From an uncultured Christensenella sp. (GTDB lineage Bacteria; Bacillota; Clostridia; Christensenellales; UBA1242): 64,000 nt of DNA. How positions within the stretch are numbered: the first letter of the stretch is position 1; every line of letters begins with the position of its first letter. Shown here piece by piece: positions 1 to 7,921 of this stretch. The DNA lies in the NCBI GenBank assembly GCA_910584295.1, contig CAJTYR010000001.1:186001-250000 (forward strand), in the 5' to 3' direction. The notes below the pieces were generated by a model. That model made no database searches. It was not told where the DNA came from and was given only the letters and a program-made list of their open reading frames with translations. The position numbers were made by a program, and so were the translations under genes.

Positions 1-342
1 TGTTTTTTAAGAAAAAATATGCAAAAACATGCAAAAAACGCACTTTTTGAGTGTTTGAAGACACATAATCCCACAAGTGAACTGTGTTGCAAAATTGCAA
101 AAATCACCGAAAATGAAGGAAAAATCAAGCAAGCAATTTTTTGGTATAACAGTGCTCTTCATTGCTCAAACTCTGATGGATTCAATTCCCTTGATTATGA
201 GTCAATAATTCCTTATATTGAGCTTTCAAAACTCTACTACAGCATTGACTATGAAACTGCAAAAAACTTTCATATTTTGGCAAAAACAATGGCTCCTCAA
301 AATTCAGCAGTACTTTTCAATGAAAAATTTTTTCAAAAATAA
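1..342 (+). CDS. C-terminal fragment of a TPR-like helical protein (possibly a glycosyltransferase tail)
   Basis: The reading frame is open from base 1 with no stop before the first internal ATG at 19, so this is probably the end of a larger gene cut by the window edge. The visible residues form paired helices with TPR spacing: an A-x-W-Y-x-x-A-L helix, then an IPYIELSKLYY helix, then a segment ending in APQNSAVLFNEKFF. That closing pattern resembles TPR tails that follow family 2 glycosyltransferase domains in clostridia. No catalytic domain is visible, so the glycosyltransferase link is inference from memory. The gene converges on fhs and shares a bidirectional terminator with it. Confidence 0.5.
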   Translation, partial: CFLRKNMQKHAKNALFECLKTHNPTSELCCKIAKITENEGKIKQAIFWYNSALHCSNSDGFNSLDYESIIPYIELSKLYYSIDYETAKNFHILAKTMAPQNSAVLFNEKFFQK

Positions 343-368
343 AAGGATGCAAAATTGAGCATCCTTTT
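341..368. terminator. Bidirectional terminator between the TPR-like gene and fhs
   Basis: Inverted repeat AAAAGGATGC / GCATCCTTTT with an 8-nt loop. A/T tracts on both flanks serve both converging transcripts. Confidence 0.85.
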
Positions 369-370
369 TC

Positions 371-1948
371 TTAAAATAATCCTGAAATCTCCCCCTGTTC
401 GTCAATGCCCATCTTAAGATAATTTGGACTTTTTGAAAGCCCTGGCATCAAGAGCATACTTCCGGCAATTGCAACAATCATCTTTGCTCCACTTCTTATT
501 TCGATGTCGCTAATATGAAAATCAAAACCCTTTGGAGCGCCCAACAAATCCTTGTTATCACTGAATGAAAATTGTGTTTTTGCAATGTTGACATAAAACT
601 TTTCACAACCGATTCTTTCTGCCAAAACAAGTTTTTTCTCGGCAATTTCGCTGAAACTTACACTGCCTGCCCCATAAATTTTTTTCGCTATTTTTTCAAT
701 TTTTGTTTTAATATCATCGCTCAATTGATAAGAAAACTTGACTTTAGTTTTTTCATCAATTGAATTTAAAACCTCGTCAGCCAAATCCAAACATCCTTTC
801 CCACCATCAGTAAATGCATTGCAAACACAAACTTTTGCTCCTTCATTTTTGCACAACTTTTCAGCAAGTTTTATGTCATCAATTGAATCGTTTTTGTGTC
901 TGTTAATAGCAACAACAAAAGGCACTTTAAAAACATCTCTCAAGTTTTCAATATGCTTCTTCACATTTTCAAAACCCTTCTTAAGATCTCCTTCACCATG
1001 CTCTTTCATCACATCAATGACAACAACAAGCACAGCCACATCTGGAGTTTTTTTCATCACTCTTGATTTAATATCAAAGAATTTCTCTCCTCCGAGATCA
1101 CTTCCAAAACCTGCTTCTGTCACACAAAAGTCAGCATGAGAGAGAGCATATTTTGTCGCAGAAATGCTGTTGCAACCATGAGCAATATTTGCAAATGGTC
1201 CGAGGTGAACAAGTGCTGGCGTACCCTCAAGAGACTGAACCAAATTAGGTTTTATTGCATCTTTCAAAAGAATTGCCATTGAATTTTCTGCTTTCAAATC
1301 TCTGGCAAAAATTGGTTCTCCATTTTTGTTTAATGCCACCAAAATATTTCCAAGATTTTTTTTCAAAGTTCTCAAATTTTCGCTTAAACAAAGCACCGCC
1401 ATAACTTCACTTGCTGCAGTGATGTTGAAACCTGTTTCTATTTTTTCTTTACCAATTTTGTATTCAATTTTTCTCAAACTGCGATCATTGACATCAAGAC
1501 ATCTTTTAAAGAAAATATTTGAGCAATCAATCTGAAGTTCATTGCCTTGAAAGATGTGGTTGTCTATGATTGAACAAAGCAAATTGTTTGCTTGTGCAAC
1601 AGCATGAAAGTCCCCAGTGAAATTCAAATTGATTTCATCACTTGGTGTTATTGTAGCTTTTCCACCACCAGTTGCTCCGCCTTTGATTCCAAACACTGGT
1701 CCAAGAGAAGGTTCTCGAAGTGCAAGCATAACGTTTTGTTTTTTTCTTGAAAGAGCATCAGCAAGTCCAATGGAAATTGTAGTTTTGCCAATACCAGTTT
1801 TGTTTGATGTCATTGCTGTGACAAGAATAAGTTTGCCATTTTTTTTGCCAACACTTCCATCAACTTTTGCAATCCTTTCACCATACAAAAAAAGCTTTTC
1901 CTTTGCAATTCCAACTTTTTTTGCCACTTCAACAATATTTTTTGTCAT
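371..1948 (-). CDS. fhs: Formate--tetrahydrofolate ligase
   Basis: ATP-dependent ligation of formate to tetrahydrofolate, giving 10-formyl-THF for one-carbon metabolism in the cytosol. Family blocks are clear: REPSLGPVFGIKGGA, NLNFTGDFHAV, NNLLCSIIDNHIFQGN and LVHLGPFANIAHGCNS. The P-loop at residues 51-57 reads TGIGKTT where the family usually has G-E-G-K-T-T. At 525 aa it is about 30 aa shorter than the usual ~556, mainly at the N-terminus. The ATG has a strong GGAGAGGG Shine-Dalgarno. It lies 15 nt behind the TetR gene in the same direction, so the regulator probably controls it. Assignment is secure; the altered P-loop residue is the only oddity. Confidence 0.95.
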   Translation of the reverse strand: MTKNIVEVAKKVGIAKEKLFLYGERIAKVDGSVGKKNGKLILVTAMTSNKTGIGKTTISIGLADALSRKKQNVMLALREPSLGPVFGIKGGATGGGKATITPSDEINLNFTGDFHAVAQANNLLCSIIDNHIFQGNELQIDCSNIFFKRCLDVNDRSLRKIEYKIGKEKIETGFNITAASEVMAVLCLSENLRTLKKNLGNILVALNKNGEPIFARDLKAENSMAILLKDAIKPNLVQSLEGTPALVHLGPFANIAHGCNSISATKYALSHADFCVTEAGFGSDLGGEKFFDIKSRVMKKTPDVAVLVVVIDVMKEHGEGDLKKGFENVKKHIENLRDVFKVPFVVAINRHKNDSIDDIKLAEKLCKNEGAKVCVCNAFTDGGKGCLDLADEVLNSIDEKTKVKFSYQLSDDIKTKIEKIAKKIYGAGSVSFSEIAEKKLVLAERIGCEKFYVNIAKTQFSFSDNKDLLGAPKGFDFHISDIEIRSGAKMIVAIAGSMLLMPGLSKSPNYLKMGIDEQGEISGLF

Positions 1949-1963
1949 ACCGCCCTCTCCATT

Positions 1964-2536
1964 TTAATTTTGATTATTTAATGAAACATCCAAAAGCTTT
2001 CCCATATAATCAACCAATTTTTCTTTGTCAATTTTCTTGTCAGAAACCACAATGTCCAAACACATTGTTGAAACTCCGCCTGTGAAAAAACTCTCAATAG
2101 CACTCAAATTTTCGCTTGGCAAAACCACATCTTTTTTCTTTGCCACCAAATATGCAATTCCATGTTTGATGTTTTCAACAAGAATCGAACCAAACTCTTG
2201 TGTGCTGTTTTTAAGCGTCAATCTAAGCCTTTCTCTGTTTTCAAGGCAATATTCAATAATTGTATCAATAACATAAAGATAAAGTTCTTTTGAGGTCATT
2301 TCATCACAAACTTTAACAATCCTTTTATATATCTCTTCTTGCATACCATCAAAAATATAATTAACAAGATCAGTTTTGTCATTAAAATGATTGTAAAATG
2401 TGGCACGATGCACCATCGCCCTCTCACATATATCATTCACAGTGATCTTGTCAAAAGATTTTTCTTGAAGCAGATTTTTAAGAGAATCTGTCAAGAGTTT
2501 TTTTGTCCTGACAACCCTTAAGTCTTCTTTTATCAT
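1964..2536 (-). CDS. TetR/AcrR-family transcriptional regulator
   Basis: A 190-aa regulator with an N-terminal helix-turn-helix (ITVNDICERAMVHRATFYNHF, split here as ITVNDICERAM and VHRATFYNHF) followed by a helical ligand-binding domain resembling the TetR_C_8 type; the ligand is unknown. The start at 2536 is chosen because GGGAG lies 8 nt upstream; an in-frame upstream start would run through the predicted promoter. It is cotranscribed with fhs. Three dyads of the form GACA-NN-TGTY lie over its promoter, which suggests autoregulation and control of fhs. That regulatory link is inference from position. Confidence 0.85.
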   Translation of the reverse strand: MIKEDLRVVRTKKLLTDSLKNLLQEKSFDKITVNDICERAMVHRATFYNHFNDKTDLVNYIFDGMQEEIYKRIVKVCDEMTSKELYLYVIDTIIEYCLENRERLRLTLKNSTQEFGSILVENIKHGIAYLVAKKKDVVLPSENLSAIESFFTGGVSTMCLDIVVSDKKIDKEKLVDYMGKLLDVSLNNQN

Positions 2537-2550
2537 AATCAATTTCTCCC

Positions 2551-2615
2551 AAACATTTGTCTTAAAAATTTTATCATAAAAAAATGACAACTGTCAACAA
2601 ATTAAACATTTGTCT
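2551..2615 (-). promoter_or_regulatory. Three operator-like dyads at the tetR promoter
   Basis: The same 12-mer AAACATTTGTCT occurs at 2551-2562 (around the transcription start) and 2604-2615 (upstream of -35). A related dyad TGACAACTGTCA at 2585-2596 covers the -35 box. All three share GACA-NN-TGTY symmetry, as expected for a dimeric TetR-family repressor. Confidence 0.5.
2568..2597 (-). promoter_or_regulatory. Promoter of the tetR-fhs operon
   Basis: TTGACA (2592-2597), 18-nt spacer, TAAAAT (2568-2573). Predicted start near 2561, about 25 nt before the ATG. Confidence 0.65.
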
Positions 2616-2926
2616 AAAAAACCTTCTAATTGAAACGATTCCAAAATCCTTGCAAAATTTAAATATTTCATATATACTAAAAATGTCAAATTTCAAGTTG
2701 CAACTTTCATTTGGTCACAAAACTGTTGGAGCCCCCAAAAAAATACACCTTTCGTGTTTTGAGGAAGAGGAACAAACTTCTGAAAACCTCCAATTTTAAG
2801 TTGCGACAAAGTCGCTAATGAAGCGAAGCGTAATGTGACTTTCGTTTGGTCGCAAGAAGGCACAATCAAGCGCCTCATGAGAACTTGCGGTCAGCAAGTC
2901 GAACTTAAGCGCAGATTGTGCCGTGT
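2616..2926 (+). other. Non-coding structured region with a diverged internal repeat, upstream of tRNA-Ser
   Basis: No convincing gene. A 20-nt motif at 2701-2720 recurs at 2836-2855 with 16 of 20 identities. Two nested hairpins follow: 2801-2855 (arms TTGCGAC/GTCGCAA with inner arms AAAGTC/GACTTT) and 2859-2922 (arms GGCACAATC/GATTGTGCC, inner GCGC/GCGC and a terminal ACTTGC/GCAAGT hairpin). The second ends 4 nt before the tRNA. It may be a processed leader, a small RNA or an interspersed repeat; it does not match tRNA or a convincing SRP RNA fold. Confidence 0.45.
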
Positions 2927-3016
2927 GCAGAGATGTCCGAGTGGTTTAAGGTGCAGCCCTGGAAAGGCTGTGTGCAGGAAACTGCACCGGGAGTTCGAAT
3001 CTCCCTCTCTGCGCCA
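2927..3016 (+). tRNA. tRNA-Ser (anticodon GGA)
   Basis: A 90-nt class II tRNA with encoded CCA. Acceptor arms are GCAGAGA/TCTCTGC, the anticodon loop is CTGGAAA on a GCAGCC/GGCTGT stem, the variable arm is long as in serine tRNAs, and the T arm carries GTTCGAAT. It reads UCC and UCU. Confidence 0.95.
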
Positions 3017-3071
3017 AAAGTCTTAAAGCAAACATGATAAAGTTAATCTTCAAATCGAAAAAGGAGAAAAT

Positions 3072-3800
3072 ATGTCAACAATTCTTGCAAGCAGACTCAA
3101 TTATTATGTTGAGAACGAAGAGGGAAACAAAACCGCAATCCCCCTTGTTGATATAAATGGAATAAAAAACCAGATAGACAAACATGTCAAAAACAAAAAA
3201 CGATTGGTGTGGGTCGCAAACAATCCAGATAATTTTGAAGGCAATGACTCAAGAAGCAAAATTATGTTTGAAAGCTTTAATTTAACATGGGGGAAAGAAT
3301 TTTTCTCTGAAAAAATTGTGCTTGACCACAGAAACAGTCTAAAAGCAAAACAAATTCTTCAAAATGCAGATGTTATAATCCTATGTGGAGGCAAATGTCT
3401 TTGCCAAATGAACTTTTTCAATGAAATAAATTTAAAGTCCATTCTCAAAAAGTGTCAAGGGCTTGTCATCGGCATATCTGCTGGGACAATGAACTTATGC
3501 AAAACATTTTTCAATTTTCCTGAAGAAAAATCCGATCTTGATGAGCCACGCTGGTTTGAGGGAATGGGATTTTGTAATGATGTCATAATACCACACTTTG
3601 ACGGAGAAACACTCTCCTATCAAATCCCTTGTGAAGAGATTGATGTTGTCAATGATTTTGTTTTGCCAGCCTCCCACCAAAAAGATTTTGTTGGTCTGCC
3701 AAATGGGTCTTATATTTTGCTTGATGAAAATGGCAGCAAGAACTTCTTTGGCACAATCTACAAAATCTCAAAAGGCAAAGTGACAAAAATCCATTCTTGA
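3072..3800 (+). CDS. Peptidase S51 family protein (dipeptidase E-like)
   Basis: A 242-aa cytosolic protein of the S51 family, whose members cleave Asp-containing dipeptides or cyanophycin-type substrates. The nucleophile elbow GISAGT places Ser at residue 136, and a downstream IIPHFDGE segment supplies a likely His. The usual GGNT motif before the nucleophile is replaced by ILCGGKCLCQ, so substrate specificity may differ from dipeptidase E. The start has an AGGAG Shine-Dalgarno 8 nt upstream. It follows tRNA-Ser and converges on mnmA; no partner gene is evident. Confidence 0.8.
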   Translation: MSTILASRLNYYVENEEGNKTAIPLVDINGIKNQIDKHVKNKKRLVWVANNPDNFEGNDSRSKIMFESFNLTWGKEFFSEKIVLDHRNSLKAKQILQNADVIILCGGKCLCQMNFFNEINLKSILKKCQGLVIGISAGTMNLCKTFFNFPEEKSDLDEPRWFEGMGFCNDVIIPHFDGETLSYQIPCEEIDVVNDFVLPASHQKDFVGLPNGSYILLDENGSKNFFGTIYKISKGKVTKIHS

Positions 3801-3894
3801 CTAGAGAAATTTGCAAAGATTAAAAAGCTTCAGGAAATGAAAAAAATATCCTAAACCACAAAAAAGGTATAACAAAAAAGGTATATAAGAAAAT

Positions 3895-3927
3895 AAAAAA
3901 ATACTAGAAACTACCTAGTATTTTTTA
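3895..3927. terminator. Bidirectional terminator between the S51 peptidase and mnmA
   Basis: ATACTAG / CTAGTAT stem with a 7-nt loop, flanked by A6 and T6 tracts. The mnmA stop codon lies inside the hairpin. Confidence 0.8.
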
Positions 3928-4985
3928 TCAATAATTCCTCCGCCAAGACAAACTCCGTCATCATCATAAAGCACAACAAATTGCCCCTCTGTGATCGCTC
4001 GTTGCCTTTGTTCAAAATCAACTTTGATGTGTTTGTCATCCAAAACTTTGACATGAACCTTTTGGTCTGGCTGACGGTATCTAAACTTTGCAAAGCAATC
4101 AAACTCTTTTTCTTTAGGCACTTCTGGAATCCAATTGAAAGTGTCAGCATAAAGCCCATTTGAAAACAATTCTTCACTTTCACCTTGGCTGACATAAAGA
4201 ATGTTTTCTTTCAAATCTTTTTTCAAAACAAACCATCTCTCACCAGTTCCGTCACTTTTTCCACCGATGTTAAGACCTCGTCTTTGACCTATTGTATAAT
4301 ACATAAGTCCTTCGTGACGACCAACAACTTTTCCATCAAGCGTGCAAATGTTCCCGGCTTTTGCTGGAAGATATTGCTTCAAAAATTTACGAAAATTTCT
4401 TTCTCCAATAAAGCAAATTCCTGTGGAATCTTTTTTTTCAGCAGTTGAAAGCCCCAACTCTTTTGCAATTTTTCTTACTTCGCTCTTTTCAATGTCAGCA
4501 AGTGGAAAAATAACAGAAGACAACTGGTCTTGATTTAGTTGATTTAAAAAATAAGACTGGTCTTTTGACAAATCCTTGGCTTTTGCAAGGAAGGTTTTTC
4601 CATCATGAGTGAAACTTTTGCAATAATGTCCTGTAGCAATCATGTCAGCACCCAATGCCCTTGCTTTTTCAAGAAAAGGACCAAATTTGATTTCACGATT
4701 GCACAAAACATCTGGGTTTGGAGTCCGCCCAGCTTTGTATTCATCCAAGAAATATTGAAACACTCTGTCATAGTATTCTTTTGCATAGTTGACAGAAAAA
4801 TAAGGTATGCCAATCGCATTGCAAACCCTTTTCACATCTTCATAGTCATCTTCAGCGGTGCAAGAACCATCTTGTTCTTCCCAATTAATCATAAAAAGCC
4901 CAATAACATCATGCCCTTGCTTTTTCAAAAGATATGCTGCGACTGAAGAGTCCACACCACCAGAAATTCCAACAACAATTCTCAT
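3915..4985 (-). CDS. mnmA: tRNA-specific 2-thiouridylase MnmA
   Basis: Thiolates U34 of Lys, Glu and Gln tRNAs using sulfur relayed from a cysteine desulfurase. The PP-loop SGGVDSS is at residues 8-14. The two catalytic cysteines are Cys95 (PDVLCNREIKF) and Cys191 (DSTGICFIGERNF), and a C-terminal beta-barrel domain is complete. Length 356 aa is normal. The ATG overlaps the stop of the upstream zinc-ribbon gene by 4 nt (ATGA), so translation is probably coupled and transcription starts at that gene's promoter. Confidence 0.96.
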   Translation of the reverse strand: MRIVVGISGGVDSSVAAYLLKKQGHDVIGLFMINWEEQDGSCTAEDDYEDVKRVCNAIGIPYFSVNYAKEYYDRVFQYFLDEYKAGRTPNPDVLCNREIKFGPFLEKARALGADMIATGHYCKSFTHDGKTFLAKAKDLSKDQSYFLNQLNQDQLSSVIFPLADIEKSEVRKIAKELGLSTAEKKDSTGICFIGERNFRKFLKQYLPAKAGNICTLDGKVVGRHEGLMYYTIGQRRGLNIGGKSDGTGERWFVLKKDLKENILYVSQGESEELFSNGLYADTFNWIPEVPKEKEFDCFAKFRYRQPDQKVHVKVLDDKHIKVDFEQRQRAITEGQFVVLYDDDGVCLGGGIIDKKY

Positions 4986-5677
4986 TTCTTCACCTCATCA
5001 GTCGGTAAGGAATGTTCTTTTGGAGCTTCCTTATTTTTTGTTTTAACCTTATTTTGAGATTTACTCTTTCCATTAGTGGATAACTTCTGTTTTTCCTTTT
5101 TCACGCCCTCAACTTTTGCTTGTTGTTCTTCAACTTTTGCAGAAGTTTCCACTTTGCTTGCTTTAATATCAGAGAAAAATTTCTCTCTTTTCTCCACAAC
5201 AATCTGCTCTGGCACTTCAACAATGACTGGAACTTTAAATTTCTTAAATGCAACATAAATCAAACTTACAATCCAAGAAATTCCCAAAACACCAATTGGA
5301 AGATAAGCATAATAGGTTGTCAAAGCCTCAACCATTGGAGCATTGAAAATTGTGCAGAAAACCAAATAGACAAAACCTGTTGTCATCAATGCGCCTTTCC
5401 AATACTTTCCAACATAATAATAATGACCACCAACAATCCCTGTCACAAAAACCAAAAGAAGAAGTTTCCACCAAGACATATCATTAGGATATTGATTTGT
5501 ATAGATGACAAAATCCTTATCAAAATGTTTTATCTTTCTCTTTGCAGCTTTGTTTGAAGCATACTCAAGACGAGCAAAAATAAGCCCACATTCCTCGCAG
5601 GTTTCCTGTTGTCTCAAACACTTATTGCCACACCTTGGGCACTTTTTGTAAGCCTTTGGTTTTCTCGAAAGTTTCAT
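4982..5677 (-). CDS. Zinc-ribbon, TM2-like membrane protein with a lysine-rich tail
   Basis: 231 aa. An N-terminal zinc ribbon uses Cys13, Cys16, Cys27 and Cys30. Then come about three membrane segments with a G-H-Y-Y-Y-V-G-K turn resembling TM2 domains, and a long Lys/Glu-rich cytosolic tail ending in low complexity. Function unknown. The start is set by context: TTGACA and TACAAT with a 17-nt spacer end 7 nt before this ATG, so the mRNA should be leaderless, and there is no Shine-Dalgarno. A TTG further upstream would lie inside the promoter. It heads the operon with mnmA. Confidence 0.75.
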   Translation of the reverse strand: MKLSRKPKAYKKCPRCGNKCLRQQETCEECGLIFARLEYASNKAAKRKIKHFDKDFVIYTNQYPNDMSWWKLLLLVFVTGIVGGHYYYVGKYWKGALMTTGFVYLVFCTIFNAPMVEALTTYYAYLPIGVLGISWIVSLIYVAFKKFKVPVIVEVPEQIVVEKREKFFSDIKASKVETSAKVEEQQAKVEGVKKEKQKLSTNGKSKSQNKVKTKNKEAPKEHSLPTDEVKK

Positions 5678-5684
5678 ATATATA

Positions 5685-5713
5685 ATTGTAAATAAAAAGG
5701 CACTACATGTCAA
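5685..5713 (-). promoter_or_regulatory. Promoter of the zinc-ribbon/mnmA operon, predicted leaderless
   Basis: TTGACA (5708-5713), 17-nt spacer, TACAAT (5685-5690), then only 7 nt to the ATG at 5677. The predicted transcription start falls within 1 nt of the start codon. Confidence 0.75.
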
Positions 5714-5748
5714 GAAACTTCGACATTTTTGTTTCAATGAAGATATCT

Positions 5749-7167
5749 TTAAGCACTTTCTTTAAGCTTTTCAAGGGTCTTATTAAAATAAACATATGAT
5801 GGTTTATCATCTGGGACATAATGAAGCACAAACTCAAACTCTTCTTTTGCCGATTTATAATTTTGCTGATTATATGCCCTTACGCCTGCCTCAAATTTGT
5901 TTTTAAGTTTTTTAAGTTTGTCTTTTTTATGCTTTGAAAAAGTCTCCAAACTTTGATAAATAGGCATTTGTACCTCATCATCAAGTGTCAAAACACCAGT
6001 AAAACGATAATCAAATTGGAAATTATGAGAAAGAACACTCAAAGCTTGTTTTGAAAAAATAACCTTGCTCCCAATATAAGAATTTATTTCTTGCATCTTC
6101 TTCAAGTTTGTCAAAACATCGCTTATGATTTGTGGCTCTGCTTCTTGCTCATCCCCAATCAAACCAAAAACAACATCTGTCGTGTCAATTGCAATTTTGC
6201 AAACAAGTGCAGAACGTTCTTTTTGGCTTTTGTTTTTAACATCAATAGCCCTTGTCAGAGCATGAGCACACTCGATTGCATCTTGCGATTCTGAAAATAC
6301 AGCCAACACTCCATCTCCCAAATATTTATCAACAAAGCCATTATAACGTTTGATAAGAGGATAGACAACTTTCAAATAAGAATTGACATAGTTGAAGTTT
6401 TCTTCAAGGCTTAAGGTTTTGTCGCCTTTTTGTGCTCTTCCAAGATCAAGCAAAAGCACTGTGGCATTCTTTTTTATTTGATTTCCAACTTCAAGACTTG
6501 CAAGATTTTCACGACCCATAAATCTGAAAAATTGTTTGGACAAACTTTTTTGTTTCCCAAAGTCGGTCTGCTTTGCCTTATTTTCTTTTTGCTTATATTG
6601 ATAATTTATTTTATTGAGCGAATTTTCAATTTCTTTAAATTGTTTTGTGCCACCAACTTTAAATTCATCAAATTTCATCCTGCCATCTCCAAGGTTTTTT
6701 GTTGCTTTTTCAACCTTGGAAAGTGGTTTGCACAAAATCATAACCACTACAAACAAAAGAATCAAATAAACAAGCGTTGCAAGACCAATCCAAAGCCAGT
6801 TGTTATAATTTTTTTCAGTTGAAGAAATTTTCAAAGTGTGCCTTACAGTTTGTGCTGTCACCCCATCCATATCTTTTACTGATGCAACATAACTCACAAA
6901 AAGTCCATAAAAAAGAGTTAAAGGAACAATTGAGAAGAAAAGAGCATTTGTAAGTCTTTGCGTTTTCAAAAATCTGAAAAATAAAATTGAGCCAAAAACC
7001 AGTGCCAATATTTGAAATGCCAAAGCAACCCAACCAAGTGTAGTGAAATGCACTTGAAAACCTTTCCCAGTTGGCACAAATGCTTGCAAAAGATATTTGA
7101 AAAGAAAAATGTTTGGCACAAATGCCAATGCAGCCAAAATACTTAAAACTTTTGTTGATGTTTTCAT
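5749..7167 (-). CDS. Membrane protein with a divergent class III adenylate/guanylate cyclase domain and TPR-like tail
   Basis: About 472 aa from the chosen ATG. The N-terminus carries several hydrophobic segments and a periplasmic-side loop; a HAMP-like linker follows (CKPLSKVEKATKNLGDG). The cyclase-like domain has both metal-site aspartates: VLLLDLGR (FxDI-like) and GFVDKYLGDGVLAVF. The second half is degenerate: the usual G-D-x-V-N-x-A-x-R-L-E stretch reads ISDVLTNLKKMQEIN, lacking the transition-state Asn/Arg. A short TPR unit (AYNQQNYKSAKEEFEFVL) ends the protein. It may be a sensor or pseudo-cyclase. Start uncertain: ATGs at 7203 and 7191 are also in frame and none has a clear Shine-Dalgarno. 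Confidence 0.7.
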   Translation of the reverse strand: MKTSTKVLSILAALAFVPNIFLFKYLLQAFVPTGKGFQVHFTTLGWVALAFQILALVFGSILFFRFLKTQRLTNALFFSIVPLTLFYGLFVSYVASVKDMDGVTAQTVRHTLKISSTEKNYNNWLWIGLATLVYLILLFVVVMILCKPLSKVEKATKNLGDGRMKFDEFKVGGTKQFKEIENSLNKINYQYKQKENKAKQTDFGKQKSLSKQFFRFMGRENLASLEVGNQIKKNATVLLLDLGRAQKGDKTLSLEENFNYVNSYLKVVYPLIKRYNGFVDKYLGDGVLAVFSESQDAIECAHALTRAIDVKNKSQKERSALVCKIAIDTTDVVFGLIGDEQEAEPQIISDVLTNLKKMQEINSYIGSKVIFSKQALSVLSHNFQFDYRFTGVLTLDDEVQMPIYQSLETFSKHKKDKLKKLKNKFEAGVRAYNQQNYKSAKEEFEFVLHYVPDDKPSYVYFNKTLEKLKESA

Positions 7168-7290
7168 AGAAATATTTTGAGAAATATACATCTTTGTATG
7201 CATTTGAAGAAGTGAAATTTTTGTCGAAATTTGTCGCAACAAATGAATAAAAAAGAGTAAGATGCAAATGCTACAATAAAGGAGATGCAA

Positions 7291-7737
7291 ATGAGCGAAA
7301 AAGAAAAACAAACAAAATATTTGAATGCAATCTATCAAAACACAAGGACTGCCATTCAATCTATTGAAGACATAATAATGAAAGTTGAAAACAACGACCT
7401 TATCTGTGAACTTTCAAGAGAACAAGACGAATATTCATGTCTTTCAAAGGAGTGTGAAAATTTCGCAAAAGCAGAGCGTATCGAAGACATCAAAGATAAC
7501 AATTGGATTGAAAAGGCAAGGCTTTGGACAAGTGTCAACATCGGAACAATGATGGACAAAAGCACAAGAAACATTGCCGAGATGATGCTTATTGGAACAT
7601 TCATGGGTGTGATTACTTGCATCAAAGATCTTGGAGATCACAAAAATGTGTCAACAGAACTCGACGAAATCATGGATAAACTTCTTCAGTTTGAAAAAAA
7701 CAATCTAGAAAAATTAATACCATTTTTATCTAAATAA
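7291..7737 (+). CDS. Four-helix, ferritin-like hypothetical protein (DUF2383-like)
   Basis: 148 aa, almost entirely helical, with no signal peptide or membrane segment. The pattern of two long N-terminal helices, a RNIAEMMLIGTFMGVI helix and a final FEKNNLEKLIPFL helix matches small clostridial proteins of the DUF2383/ferritin-like type as I recall them. No di-iron motif is obvious. The start at 7291 is preferred over 7285 because AAGGAG (7279-7284) directly abuts the latter. Its gene is divergent from the cyclase-like gene and is followed by its own terminator. Confidence 0.55.
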   Translation: MSEKEKQTKYLNAIYQNTRTAIQSIEDIIMKVENNDLICELSREQDEYSCLSKECENFAKAERIEDIKDNNWIEKARLWTSVNIGTMMDKSTRNIAEMMLIGTFMGVITCIKDLGDHKNVSTELDEIMDKLLQFEKNNLEKLIPFLSK

Positions 7738-7739
7738 AA

Positions 7740-7766
7740 TAAATAGGCACAATATGCCTATTTTTT
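7740..7766 (+). terminator. Terminator of the four-helix protein gene
   Basis: AATAGGCA / TGCCTATT stem, 5-nt loop, T6 tract. Confidence 0.8.
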
Positions 7767-7892
7767 ATTAAAAATAAATTATTTAATATTTTTTTTAATA
7801 ATAATTTAAAAAAATATTATTAATTACAAAAAATGCGAAAAATCCCTAAAATACGAATAAAAAAACATTTCTAAAATATTTTTATAATAATT

Positions 7893-7918
7893 TTTAATTA
7901 ATTTTAAAATTAATTAAA
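7893..7918. repeat. 26-bp perfect all-A/T palindrome in an AT-only spacer
   Basis: The bases from 7893 to 7918 form a perfect palindrome centred between 7905 and 7906. It sits at the end of a ~160-bp spacer (7767-7921) that is more than 90% A+T and holds other imperfect AT dyads, 3 nt before the stop codon of the M50 gene. Role unknown. Confidence 0.8.
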
Positions 7919-7921
7919 TAT

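Noticed and set aside
2584..2799. A 71-codon plus-strand frame starting inside the tetR promoter.
   Set aside because: No ribosome binding site, low-complexity translation, and it overlaps the operator dyads.
2693..2878. A 61-codon frame on the minus strand upstream of tRNA-Ser.
   Set aside because: It runs through both hairpins and the diverged repeat, has no Shine-Dalgarno and looks like translated structured non-coding DNA.
2859..2922. Possible small SRP RNA: a GGTCAG followed by AAGC and GCAG recalled the SRP core.
   Set aside because: The best fold puts GGTCA in a hairpin loop, no GNRA/GGAA tetraloop is present and the element is too short.
5678..5737. A longer start (TTG at 5737) for the zinc-ribbon protein.
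   Set aside because: The extension would read through the TTGACA/TACAAT promoter; the ATG at 5677 fits the leaderless geometry.
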